Shown here piece after piece: positions 1-7,293 of a stretch of 36,750 nt of DNA; the stretch's first letter is position 1; the number at the start of each line of letters is the position of its first letter. The stretch is from Thermoleophilia bacterium (GTDB lineage: Bacteria; Actinomycetota; Thermoleophilia; Gaiellales; SKUG01). The notes under the pieces were generated by a model. That model worked only from the letters and a program-made list of their open reading frames with translations. It was not told the DNA's origin and made no database searches. A program made the translations under genes and the position numbers. The stretch covers positions 1 to 36,750 of the forward strand of contig JAOPYV010000091.1 in the NCBI GenBank assembly GCA_025964435.1. Reading direction: 5' to 3'.

Positions 1-148
1 GGAGCATACGCGACGCTCGCCCCTGCGCGATACGGCATGGGCAGGCAAGGCGTCGGCCTCGGGGCTTCATCCTCCCGTGGTGGCCGGATGCCGTCAACCA
101 TCGGTTCGACCAATGCAGGAGTTCGCACGGCCGGACGGCGGCTCGGCG
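1..148. other. non-coding edge, possible outward promoter
   Basis: No convincing gene is seen here; the long frame across it on the plus strand is an Arg/Ala-rich artefact of high GC. On the minus strand a TATGCT box (complement of 3-8) points out of the window and could be the -10 of a leaderless gene starting just outside. A minus-strand TTGACG lies at about 102-107, but with no good -10 behind it. Confidence 0.3.
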
Positions 149-1180
149 TTACTCCGCAGCGGGGGACGCGTCGAGCACGCGAAGTGACGTCGCTGTGTCG
201 GGCAGCTGGAGCAGCTCGTCCTGCTCGATCTCGCGCCGGAGCACGGCGAGCGCCGCGATGCTGCCGTCCGGTCGGGTCGCCCAGGTCGTCAGTCGACCGG
301 AGGCGCGTCCGGCTGCGGCATCGATGCGCCGCAGTTCGAAGGGAGCGTCTTCCTCCCCCACGGCCTCGCTCTCGACGGCCCGCGCGACGACGATCGGATC
401 GGTCGATTCGAGGCGTCGCAGCGTACGATTCGGGTGCCCGCGGAAGTGCAGTCGCGCGACCGGCTCCTGCCCGAGGTAGCAGCCGGCGTCGAGCGCGACG
501 GCGACCATGCCGCCGACCTCGGCGGGCATGCGGCCCGGCAGCAGGTCGTGCAGCGACGGGATTCCCGCATCGATGCGGTGGGATTCGGTGGCGTCCGGCT
601 CGGCCAGCAGCGCGGCGAGCGGGCCGCGCACCAGCTCGGCGCAGGCCTCGGCGCTCCCGAGGAATGCATGCGTCGGGGCGGCCTGTCCGGCCACGGAGGT
701 CCAGCTCCCGTCGGTTGCGGGCAGCGACCCGACGAGCTCCGCGGCTTCGGGACCGGCCACGGCGATGCTCGACAGCGAGCTGGCGGCGATCGTGGCACGC
801 GAGCGGAGCCGGTAGCGGCTGATGTGGGCGCGCAGGGGCTCGACGAGCTCTGGCAGGGTCTCGAGCAGGTAGGTCCCGCCGTCGATCGCAGGCTCGTCCG
901 GGCGGCGCTCGTTCGTCCACGGCGCATCAGGCAGCCGGTGGATGAGGGTCGGCGCGATGATCTTCGCCTTGCCGTCGAGGAACAGGCCCAGCGCGGCGTG
1001 TCCGGGCTCGATGCGCTGTACGGCCTGGGTGCAGATGCCGTCGAGCAGCGTCGCAGCATCCGGACCGCTCACCTCGAGGAATGCCGTGACCTGCCACCAG
1101 CGCGCAACGGCGCCATCGGCGAGCGCCGCGCGGGTCGCGGCGGCGTCGAGGGGCGCGACATGCGTGTCAGTTCCGGACAT
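149..1180 (-). CDS. ygfZ: YgfZ/GcvT-like folate-binding protein
   Basis: Predicted 343-residue tetrahydrofolate-dependent protein of the YgfZ/CAF17 family, which helps maintain or repair certain Fe-S enzymes. The diagnostic loop is present as GCYLGQEPVARLHFRG, close to the family K-G-C-Y-x-G-Q-E signature with Ala-Gly in place of Lys-Gly. The N-terminal half (FLEVSGPDAATLLDGICTQ) and the middle match the aminomethyltransferase-like fold. I start at ATG 1180 because homology begins there; the frame stays open far upstream only as Arg-rich nonsense. The upstream gene ends 23 nt away on the same strand, so co-transcription with the O-antigen-ligase-like gene is likely, although the functions do not obviously connect. 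Family assignment is firm; the client enzymes are unknown. Confidence 0.85.
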   Translation of the reverse strand: MSGTDTHVAPLDAAATRAALADGAVARWWQVTAFLEVSGPDAATLLDGICTQAVQRIEPGHAALGLFLDGKAKIIAPTLIHRLPDAPWTNERRPDEPAIDGGTYLLETLPELVEPLRAHISRYRLRSRATIAASSLSSIAVAGPEAAELVGSLPATDGSWTSVAGQAAPTHAFLGSAEACAELVRGPLAALLAEPDATESHRIDAGIPSLHDLLPGRMPAEVGGMVAVALDAGCYLGQEPVARLHFRGHPNRTLRRLESTDPIVVARAVESEAVGEEDAPFELRRIDAAAGRASGRLTTWATRPDGSIAALAVLRREIEQDELLQLPDTATSLRVLDASPAAE

Positions 1181-1203
1181 GTCGCCATCTTCGCACACCG
1201 TGC

Positions 1204-2718
1204 TCAGGCGGGGATGGTCGGGCGCGGCGGATCGGCGGGCGCGAGCAGTGCTGCGCCCGGCTCCGTCGCGGGAGCGTCCAGCTCGAGGTGCTCCGGCACC
1301 AGCTCGGCCTCGAGCGCCGCAGCGGCCGCGTCGATCGCATCCGCGCGCCGCGCGATGGCGAGGGCCGCGAGGCAGGTCGCCAGGAGCACCCACGTCAGCT
1401 CCTGGTACTGGCCGCTCAGGAAGATCGTCGTCGCGAACATCGCACAGGCCGCGGCGAAGACGCCGCGGATGACGCCGACCAGCTGGGTGCGACCAGCGCG
1501 TCGGGCGAGCCGGAGCGCGCGGGTGCCGGCGAGGAGGCAGGCAACCACGAATCCGTAGTAGAGCAACGCGCCGATGGTGCCGAGCTCGGCGAGCAGCTCG
1601 AGCGGCGTCGAGTGCACGACGCGCGGTGCGCGCAGGAAGAGCTCCAGGTGTTCGATGTCCCCCTGCAGGTAGTGGCGCGAGAGCACGGGATAGTTGCCGA
1701 GACCGACGCCGGTCACGGGGTTCTGCTCGTACATGCGCACGGCTACCCGCCAGAGCACCGAGCGGCCGGAGGAGTCGGGATCGGTCACGCGTGCCAGGAT
1801 GGCGCTGCCATTCGGCGTGAGGCCGAGCCATGCGGCGCCGGTGGCGGCGGCGACCAGCAGGCCGCCGGTCATGCGGACACGCTCACGGCCACGGGCCGTC
1901 ACGAGCAGGACGAAGAAGGCGACGAAGACGGCGAGCAGGCCGCCACGACTGCCGCTCTGGATGACTCCGAGCAGGCACGTCGCCGACATCACGCGCCCCG
2001 CCCAGCAGGACAGCGTCGAGGGCGTGGTCTCGGCGAGCGCCAGGCCGATCGCGGTCGATGCGACGAGCGCTGCCGCGTACTCGTTCGGGTCAGCGAACGT
2101 GCCGATCGCGCGGCCGCCGAGGTTCGCCCCGAGCGCCGTGCCGAGCAGCACGCTCGCCACGCCGCCGCACAGGATCGTCCAGCCGAGCGCGCGCAGCTGC
2201 CGCGTCGTGTGCAGGAAGACCGGGATCGCGAGGAAGATGAGCGCGTCGGTGACGAGCCGCGTGCCGAGCACGCGCACCTGCTCGACGTTCGTCGCCCACG
2301 CCGCCGACGTCAGGGCCCACGCCACGAAGCCGACGAGCAGCGCGATCAGCAGGGGATGCTCGCGCCAGCCCGGGCCGGCGTTGCGTGCGGTCGTCGGTGC
2401 GCCGACGGTGCTGCTGGCCCCGTGTCCACGACGGGTCAGGACGAGCGACAGCGCAGCGAAGACGATCAGTGCCCCACCGGCGATCTTGATCGGGCTCAGC
2501 GATTCGCCCAGGTAGGCACCGATGATCTCGAAGTAGGTCGTCGCGGCGAAACCGCAGACGGCGATCGCGCCGCTGCGGACGAACGCGGCAAGGCCGAAGA
2601 CGACGACGAGTCCGCCAAGTCCGTATGCCGGGTTCATCGCGGCGAGCAGGCCGAGCACCGTCGCCAGCAGCGCGGTGCTGCCGATGAGCCAGACGTTGGT
2701 CTTCCGCAGGCTGCTCAT
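1204..2718 (-). CDS. O-antigen ligase/polymerase-like membrane protein
   Basis: A 504-residue integral membrane protein with about ten to twelve hydrophobic segments, starting with a Leu/Ala-rich helix near residues 10-30. The large periplasmic-type loop carries the Wzy_C/O-antigen-ligase features: GRSVLWRVAVRMYEQNPVTG followed by GVGLGNYP and an HSTPLELLAELG helix. Such proteins join or polymerise lipid-linked glycans outside the membrane. The C-terminal tail (about residues 455-504) is Ala/Pro-rich and probably disordered. Its ATG overlaps the TGA of the upstream secreted protein (ATGA), so translation is probably coupled. With the GT4 glycosyltransferase upstream this suggests a polysaccharide or glycoprotein assembly unit. 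Ligase versus polymerase cannot be decided from sequence. Confidence 0.8.
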   Translation of the reverse strand: MSSLRKTNVWLIGSTALLATVLGLLAAMNPAYGLGGLVVVFGLAAFVRSGAIAVCGFAATTYFEIIGAYLGESLSPIKIAGGALIVFAALSLVLTRRGHGASSTVGAPTTARNAGPGWREHPLLIALLVGFVAWALTSAAWATNVEQVRVLGTRLVTDALIFLAIPVFLHTTRQLRALGWTILCGGVASVLLGTALGANLGGRAIGTFADPNEYAAALVASTAIGLALAETTPSTLSCWAGRVMSATCLLGVIQSGSRGGLLAVFVAFFVLLVTARGRERVRMTGGLLVAAATGAAWLGLTPNGSAILARVTDPDSSGRSVLWRVAVRMYEQNPVTGVGLGNYPVLSRHYLQGDIEHLELFLRAPRVVHSTPLELLAELGTIGALLYYGFVVACLLAGTRALRLARRAGRTQLVGVIRGVFAAACAMFATTIFLSGQYQELTWVLLATCLAALAIARRADAIDAAAAALEAELVPEHLELDAPATEPGAALLAPADPPRPTIPA

Positions 2719-3428
2719 TCGGTGGCGGTGCGGGTGTCCTGTGCGGTGGTCTCGTACGTCGACATGTCGCCGAACACGTCCTCGTAGAGCTGGGCCATGG
2801 TGGTCATCAGCGCAACCGTGCCGGTGCGGCCGCGCAGCGTCGCCGCCGTGTCGCGTCGATCGCCGGGCAGCTTCCAGGCATTCATCGCGTCGGCCTCGGC
2901 GCGGCGGGACGTGAGGACCTTGGCGCAGCCCGCGGGGTCGTCGGCAGCTGCTGCCTTCGATTCGTAGAGCGCGCGCCGGTCGGCGTCGGCCCAGATCGCC
3001 GCGACGTTGCTGCCCTCGCTGAAGACGGGACAGCCACCGTTGTCGAGCAGGACGCCGTCCTGGAGCTCGGCGGGATTCTCGAAGGGATCCGCGACTGCCT
3101 GCTGGCCGGGGAGCGTTCGTCGACCGCGTCCCTCGTTGAGGCGGCCGGAGGAGTTCATCTCGCGCTCGGAGGTGGAGTAGCGGTCACGCAGGTCGCTGTC
3201 CTCCTCGACGGCGTGGCCCTTGATCTCCAGCACGGGGTCGACCGGCTCTGCGGCCGAGACACCATCGGCGGGCTTGGTCGTGACGCGCTGCTCCGTGAAG
3301 CCCGGCATGTTGGCCTTGGCAAGCACTGCCTCGGCGCCCTTCGCGGCAGGCGTCAGCAGCTCTGGGGTCGAGGCGACCATCAGGGCGAGGACGAGCATGA
3401 TGAGTCCGATGAAGTTTCGTGTGCGCAT
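2715..3428 (-). CDS. secreted or membrane-anchored protein, unknown function
   Basis: A 237-residue protein of no family I recognise. Residues 1-25 (MRTRNFIGLIMLVLALMVAS) form an uncleaved anchor or a signal peptide; the remainder is hydrophilic and charged. The region 80-115 is rich in Arg, Ser and Gly and looks flexible. Two cysteines (in GGCPVF and AGCAKV) flank a compact Ala/Asp-rich segment and could form one disulfide outside the cell. It ends in ATGA overlap with the O-antigen-ligase-like gene, so it may be an accessory protein of that enzyme; this is inference from coupling only. The start at ATG 3428 fits the signal sequence, but no strong ribosome binding site is visible. Confidence 0.6.
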   Translation of the reverse strand: MRTRNFIGLIMLVLALMVASTPELLTPAAKGAEAVLAKANMPGFTEQRVTTKPADGVSAAEPVDPVLEIKGHAVEEDSDLRDRYSTSEREMNSSGRLNEGRGRRTLPGQQAVADPFENPAELQDGVLLDNGGCPVFSEGSNVAAIWADADRRALYESKAAAADDPAGCAKVLTSRRAEADAMNAWKLPGDRRDTAATLRGRTGTVALMTTMAQLYEDVFGDMSTYETTAQDTRTATE

Positions 3429-3446
3429 GTGTGCGTCCGTGCGAGC

Positions 3447-3502
3447 GCGGACCAGGTCGGGTGTTCACGCGACCATCCGTGGCCGCGAACCTGCTGGTCC
3501 GC
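3447..3502 (-). repeat. inverted repeat in 5' leader
   Basis: GCGGACCA (3447-3454) pairs perfectly with TGGTCCGC (3495-3502). The helix continues as GGT/ACC (3455-3457 with 3489-3491) after a 2-3-nt bulge. It lies 19 nt upstream of the start codon of the 237-residue secreted protein, so it would fold in its leader RNA. Confidence 0.45.
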
Positions 3503-3560
3503 AGGCCCCATCGGCACAACTTGCAGATCCCTTGACATGCTCTGGCGTATTGACGCTTTT

Positions 3561-4787
3561 TCAGCGATCGATGGCGCTGCGCAGCGCGTCCTCGAGGCGG
3601 TCGACCGAGGCTGCCAGGCCGTACTGCGACTCGCCCCACCCGAATGCCTGGTCGCCCGCAGCCTGGCGTTCGGCGACGGGGAGGTGGGACCAGCGCCGCA
3701 GGGCAGCAGCGAGCGACGCGGGGTCCGTGGCAAGGTCGCCGCTCGTCGCAGCAGCCACCTCGCTCGGCAGTCCGGGAACGGTCGTGATGAAGGGCAGGTG
3801 GCAGCCGAGGTACTCGAGGACCTTGGTCGGCAGGGCGCTCGCGAAGACGGGATCGGGGCGCAGCAGGTGTAGGCCGACATCCGCGGCGGCCAGGAGCTCG
3901 CGTGCGCGATCCTTCGGCACGGGACCGAGGAGGTGCAGGTTGGGCACCGGCCGGTCGGCCAACCGGGCCTGGAGCTGCGCGTAGGCGCTGCCTGCGCCGG
4001 CGAGCAGCAGGTGGATCGGCGCCCCGTCCGCTGGCGCGGCGGCCACGAGCTCGCCCGCATCGAGCAGCATGTCGAGCCCGTTGACGACGCCGTGCGCGCC
4101 GGCATACGCGAAGACGCACGCGTCGGCCGGGATACCGAGTTCTTCGCGCACGCGCGCGCGAACCGCCGGATCCGGAGGGCGGTCCTCGATCGCCCCGGTG
4201 ACCAGTGCGACGTTGCGCGCGCCGTGCCCGCGCACGAGCTCGACGAGCCCGGGGGTCGGAACGATCGCGATGTCCGCATCACGCGCATACGAGCGGGCGA
4301 CGCGGTCGATCACGCGGTAGGCGCGGCTGGATTCGTCGAGCAGGCCGACGGCCGCAGCGCTCTCGGGCCACAGGTCGCGCACCTCCAGCGCCCACGGCAC
4401 TCGGTGACGCCTGGCGATCAGCTTGCCGGCGGAGGCGACGCTGAGTGGTGGCGACGATGCCCAGACCACGTCTGGACGCGGCAGGCGCATGCCACGCGTC
4501 GTGGCGGCCGCGGCGAAGGTGACGTAGTTGAGCGCGCGGTGGCGGAAGGAGCGATGGACGCCCGCGCTCGCGCGGACCCAGTGGTGGACGATGCCGTCGA
4601 TCTCCTCACGCACGTAGCTGCGACCGCGGTAGGGCTCCGGCACGGTGCCGTCCATGTAGTTGATCGGGGACGACACGAGGTCGACGTCCCAGCCGCGGCG
4701 GACGAGCTCTGCCAGCAGCATTCGATGGCGGTAGATCCCCGGGGCACCGGGGGTGGGGGCATGTTGGTAGACGACGAGCAGGCGCAC
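3561..4787 (-). CDS. GT4-family glycosyltransferase
   Basis: A GT-B fold glycosyltransferase (about 408 residues) that would transfer a sugar from a nucleotide donor at the cytoplasmic face of the membrane. The N-terminal domain starts RLLVVYQHAPTPGAPGIYRH, with the Gly-rich acceptor loop typical of WbuB-like GT4 enzymes. The C-terminal domain carries VFAYAGAHGVVNGLDMLLDA and the donor-site motif ASALPTKVLEYLGCHLPF, equivalent to the family EX7E region. The frame is open to ATG 4874, but the extra N-terminus resembles no GT4 start; I choose GTG 4787, with GTG 4814 also possible. No clear Shine-Dalgarno is present. It lies 132 nt upstream of the secreted-protein/O-antigen-ligase pair on the same strand. 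Donor and acceptor are not predictable. Confidence 0.85.
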   Translation of the reverse strand: MRLLVVYQHAPTPGAPGIYRHRMLLAELVRRGWDVDLVSSPINYMDGTVPEPYRGRSYVREEIDGIVHHWVRASAGVHRSFRHRALNYVTFAAAATTRGMRLPRPDVVWASSPPLSVASAGKLIARRHRVPWALEVRDLWPESAAAVGLLDESSRAYRVIDRVARSYARDADIAIVPTPGLVELVRGHGARNVALVTGAIEDRPPDPAVRARVREELGIPADACVFAYAGAHGVVNGLDMLLDAGELVAAAPADGAPIHLLLAGAGSAYAQLQARLADRPVPNLHLLGPVPKDRARELLAAADVGLHLLRPDPVFASALPTKVLEYLGCHLPFITTVPGLPSEVAAATSGDLATDPASLAAALRRWSHLPVAERQAAGDQAFGWGESQYGLAASVDRLEDALRSAIDR

Positions 4788-5036
4788 GAGACGAGCTATC
4801 GGCGGCGAGCACACGAACCTGCAGTCGGGGGTCCAAACCGAATGCCGTGACACGTCCCAGCCGAAAGGGGTCAAACCACCAAGAGGGTGCCACGCACTAC
4901 CGGTACCCGTTCAATTCCCGTACAGGGTGTGCAAGGGGGTCCGAGAGTGCGGGAATGTAGTTGTAGATATGCAAGAAGGGCTTCACAAAGCCGAATTCTC
5001 GTTTGGGAGGGTTGGCGTATTGGGCACCTAGAATCT
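4788..5036. other. divergent intergenic region
   Basis: This 249-nt gap is less GC-rich than its surroundings and separates the divergently transcribed glycosyltransferase and thioredoxin-like genes. A small hairpin, GGCTT-CACA-AAGCC, lies at 4979-4992. A TAGAAT -10-like box lies at 5029-5034, only 2 nt before ATG 5037, which would place transcription start inside the first codons; the real promoter or start codon may therefore differ. No confident minus-strand promoter was found. Confidence 0.35.
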
Positions 5037-5375
5037 ATGACTACTCTCGCCCCCACCGACATTCAGACCGTCCCCGCCGCCCGCCCCGCGACGAAGACGA
5101 GCTCCCCGATCCTGCTCCTCTTTGCCTCGTACACGAGCGGTCAGTCCCGCCGCATGGATGGCTTCGTGGCACACGTGCTGCAGCGTCGTCACAACCACGC
5201 GACGTTCCGCTACCGCATCGTGCTCCAGGAGCAGCGGCCGGACCTCTTCGAGCGCTTCGGCGTCGAGGACACACCTACGCTGGTCGTCGTCGATGAGGGC
5301 AAGGTCCAGCGTCGTCTCGTCGGCTACCACCGACCGAGCGCGGTCGAGCAGCTGCTCGCGCCGTGGCTCCACTAG
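5037..5375 (+). CDS. thioredoxin-fold protein lacking cysteines
   Basis: A 112-residue protein with a thioredoxin-like core: SSPILLLFASYTSGQSRRMD gives the beta-strand and active-site helix, RYRIVLQEQRPDLFERFGVE the middle, and DTPTLVVVDEG the cis-proline strand. The place where thioredoxins have CxxC is SGQS, and the protein has no cysteine at all, so it cannot do dithiol-disulfide chemistry. A binding or scaffold role is more likely, by analogy with other redox-inactive thioredoxin folds. It stands alone, convergent with the next gene. Its first 25 residues are Ala/Thr/Pro-rich and probably disordered. ATG 5037 gives the natural length for the fold; an upstream extension in the open frame looks non-coding. 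Confidence 0.7.
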   Translation: MTTLAPTDIQTVPAARPATKTSSPILLLFASYTSGQSRRMDGFVAHVLQRRHNHATFRYRIVLQEQRPDLFERFGVEDTPTLVVVDEGKVQRRLVGYHRPSAVEQLLAPWLH

Positions 5376-5402
5376 GGCGCGGGCGGACACCCCGGCGATC
5401 TG

Positions 5403-6089
5403 CTACTCGAGCCCGAGCAGCGCCCCGCGGTCATATCCCTCGCCGTACGCCATCCGCACGCGATTCGCGTACGGGTTGGTGTAGTGGCCCGCGAACGGAT
5501 CGTAGTAGGGATTCGTCGCGCTCGAGGGGGCGATCCCGACCGGCGCGCCACCCGAAGGGTCGAGGTCGCCGCCATACGCGCTGAACACGTCCTGGATCGG
5601 AGCCGCCTGCGAGTAGAGCGGATCCACCGCTTCCCTTCCGCCGGCGCGGCGCTGCATGCCGTCGCTCCCGTACGGGCCGTATCGGTAGGGGCCGTCGTAC
5701 TCCCAACGGCTGGTGTCGCCGAGTGCCGCCTCGTCGGGATCCGTCGATCGCGTGCGGTCGGTCTGCCACTTCGGGCCGGTCGTATCGGTGTCGTATTCAC
5801 GGTCGTGGAAGTAGCTCCAGGCCCCGCCCGTGTCGGCGCCGCCCGGTCGCTCCGTCGCGCCGCCGTCGGGCGCGGAGAGCTGGACGGCCCCCGTCACGAC
5901 GGAACCGATGAGCAGCAGCACGAGGGCGAAGAGCCCCCACAGGAGCATGCGCACGTTGGCGTTGCCACCGCTGCCCGATCGCCCGCGCGCCGACGATCGC
6001 CCGCGCTTGGTCGTCGGCGGCGCTGTTGCGAGCACCGGAAGGTGCGAGGCAGGTGGTGCAGGTGCGGCTGTGGGTGCGTGGTCCATCAT
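5403..6089 (-). CDS. single-pass membrane protein, unknown function
   Basis: A 228-residue protein with an Ala/Pro-rich, basic N-terminus (RGRSSARGR near 29-37), one transmembrane helix at about 48-70 (MLLWGLFALVLLLIGSVVTG), and a hydrophilic outer part. The positive-inside pattern puts the N-terminus in the cytoplasm. The outer part is unusually rich in Tyr, Gly, Asp and Pro (for example YDGPYRYGPYG near 130-140 and NPYYDPFAGHYTNPYANR near the end), which suggests a flexible, possibly cell-wall-associated region. No family is recognised. It starts at ATG 6089, with a second ATG at 6086, and is divergent from the zinc-ribbon/PAS gene across only 47 nt. It converges on the thioredoxin-like gene. 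Confidence 0.65.
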   Translation of the reverse strand: MMDHAPTAAPAPPASHLPVLATAPPTTKRGRSSARGRSGSGGNANVRMLLWGLFALVLLLIGSVVTGAVQLSAPDGGATERPGGADTGGAWSYFHDREYDTDTTGPKWQTDRTRSTDPDEAALGDTSRWEYDGPYRYGPYGSDGMQRRAGGREAVDPLYSQAAPIQDVFSAYGGDLDPSGGAPVGIAPSSATNPYYDPFAGHYTNPYANRVRMAYGEGYDRGALLGLE

Positions 6090-6124
6090 CGGTCCGGTGG
6101 AATCGTGGCGCTGCGTCGCGCTGC

Positions 6125-6130
6125 TAGCAT
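6125..6130 (+). promoter_or_regulatory. TAGCAT -10 box, leaderless start
   Basis: TAGCAT is followed by exactly 6 nt and then GTG 6137, so transcription should begin at or next to the start codon. There is no Shine-Dalgarno sequence. This supports the GTG start. Confidence 0.6.
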
Positions 6131-6136
6131 CGGGGC

Positions 6137-6598
6137 GTGCCGTATTTCATCTGCCCAAGCTGCGCATGGCGCGGCAACCGTACATCGAGAACCGAGGGCT
6201 TTTCGTCCCGCCCGAATGCGTGCGAACGCTGCGGGTTCGGCTTCCTCTTCGAGCTGCTCGACGACTATTTCCCGTCGCCACGGGCGGGCATCTTCGTGTG
6301 TGACCAGCAAGGGCGCGTGCTCGCCTTCGGCGGCGGCGCGCGCGAGCTGAGCGGCTTCCGCGAGCAGGAGCTGATGGGCATTGACCTCGCCGAGGCGCTC
6401 GAGCTGCGCGTGCCGGACGAGCCCGACCTGCGCCCGCCGCACGAGACCGCGCTCGAATGGGGCGCGCGCGTGCTCGGCAAGCCCATGTCGATGCGCAGCG
6501 CATCAGGTGCCGTCGAGCTGGTCACCGGCGACTTCTTCCCGGCCTACGACGGTGATGGCGGCCTGCTCGCCGTCTTCACACCCAGGAGCCAGACATGA
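6137..6598 (+). CDS. zinc-ribbon/PAS-domain protein
   Basis: A 153-residue protein with an N-terminal zinc ribbon (C6-x2-C9 and C29-x2-C32) joined to a PAS-like domain at about 45-150. The PAS part reads AGIFVCDQQGRVLAFGGGAR, then a helix ending QELMGIDLAEAL, and it finishes with LLAVFTP, the usual last beta-strand. PAS domains bind small ligands, flavin or haem, or sense redox; there is no attached kinase or output domain, so it probably acts through a partner. The GTG start is set by the leaderless TAGCAT box. Its stop overlaps the ATG of the VOC gene (ATGA), and that gene overlaps the FAD oxidoreductase, making a tightly coupled trio. Confidence 0.7.
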   Translation: MPYFICPSCAWRGNRTSRTEGFSSRPNACERCGFGFLFELLDDYFPSPRAGIFVCDQQGRVLAFGGGARELSGFREQELMGIDLAEALELRVPDEPDLRPPHETALEWGARVLGKPMSMRSASGAVELVTGDFFPAYDGDGGLLAVFTPRSQT

Positions 6599-7293
6599 CT
6601 GAACACGCACCAGCCATCCGTCGTCTCGACCACGTCGCGATCCGCGTCGCCGACCGGGCGCAGGTCACTGCGGAGCTCGTCGAGCACTTCGACGTCGAGG
6701 TGATCGACTCGACCGACGTGTTCACGCTGATCGGACCATCCTTCACCTCCGGTAAGATCACCCTGCTCGATGCGGATCCCGCCAAGCAGAAGTCAGCGCC
6801 GGGCTGGTTCCTCGGTGCCGTCCTGCACGAGCCGGAGCTGGAGCAGGGCACGCAGGTCGTGACGCTGCCGTCCGGACTTGTCGTGCACCTGGTGCCGTCG
6901 AGCCTGCTCGGGGTCAGCACGGACGAGGTCCTGCGACACGCGCTCGTCGGCGTCGTGCTGCACACGGACGACGACGCCGACGACGTCGCGACGCGGCTCG
7001 CCGACCTGGTCGGCACGGGGCCCGCGACCAGCGAGGTTGCCGTCGTCACCACCGGCGCCGAACGCTCCGATGGCTGGGTCCACGTGACCTCGGCCGGCGC
7101 CGTCGGGGCCATCGAGCTGGACCACGTCGGCGTGCTCGTCGACCGTGCCGGCGCGTGGCGCGACTTCGCGGCGGCGGCGGGCCGATCGGTCGTCGACTGG
7201 GTCGAGGCATCGCACTCGAAGGCGCTCTTCGTGAAGTCTGACGACGGTGTCGTCATCGAGTTCATCGAGCACGTCGACGCCGGCCCTGCGTGA
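6595..7293 (+). CDS. VOC-superfamily (glyoxalase-like) protein
   Basis: A 232-residue protein with two vicinal-oxygen-chelate half-modules. The first begins IRRLDHVAIRVAD, the second IELDHVGVLVDRAGAW and ends VVIEFIEHV. The His in each LDHV strand and the Glu in IEFIE are the usual metal ligands of this fold. Members include glyoxalase I, methylmalonyl-CoA epimerase, 4-hydroxyphenylpyruvate-type dioxygenases and resistance proteins, so the reaction cannot be named. Four-nucleotide overlaps on both sides (ATGA upstream, GTGA downstream) tie it to the PAS protein and to the FAD oxidoreductase. The three together look like a small catabolic or sensing unit for an aromatic or keto substrate, which is inference. 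Confidence 0.75.
   Translation: MTEHAPAIRRLDHVAIRVADRAQVTAELVEHFDVEVIDSTDVFTLIGPSFTSGKITLLDADPAKQKSAPGWFLGAVLHEPELEQGTQVVTLPSGLVVHLVPSSLLGVSTDEVLRHALVGVVLHTDDDADDVATRLADLVGTGPATSEVAVVTTGAERSDGWVHVTSAGAVGAIELDHVGVLVDRAGAWRDFAAAAGRSVVDWVEASHSKALFVKSDDGVVIEFIEHVDAGPA

Noticed and set aside
4871-5062. 63-residue minus-strand frame upstream of the glycosyltransferase
   Set aside because: No ribosome site, no homology, and it overlaps the presumed promoter region.
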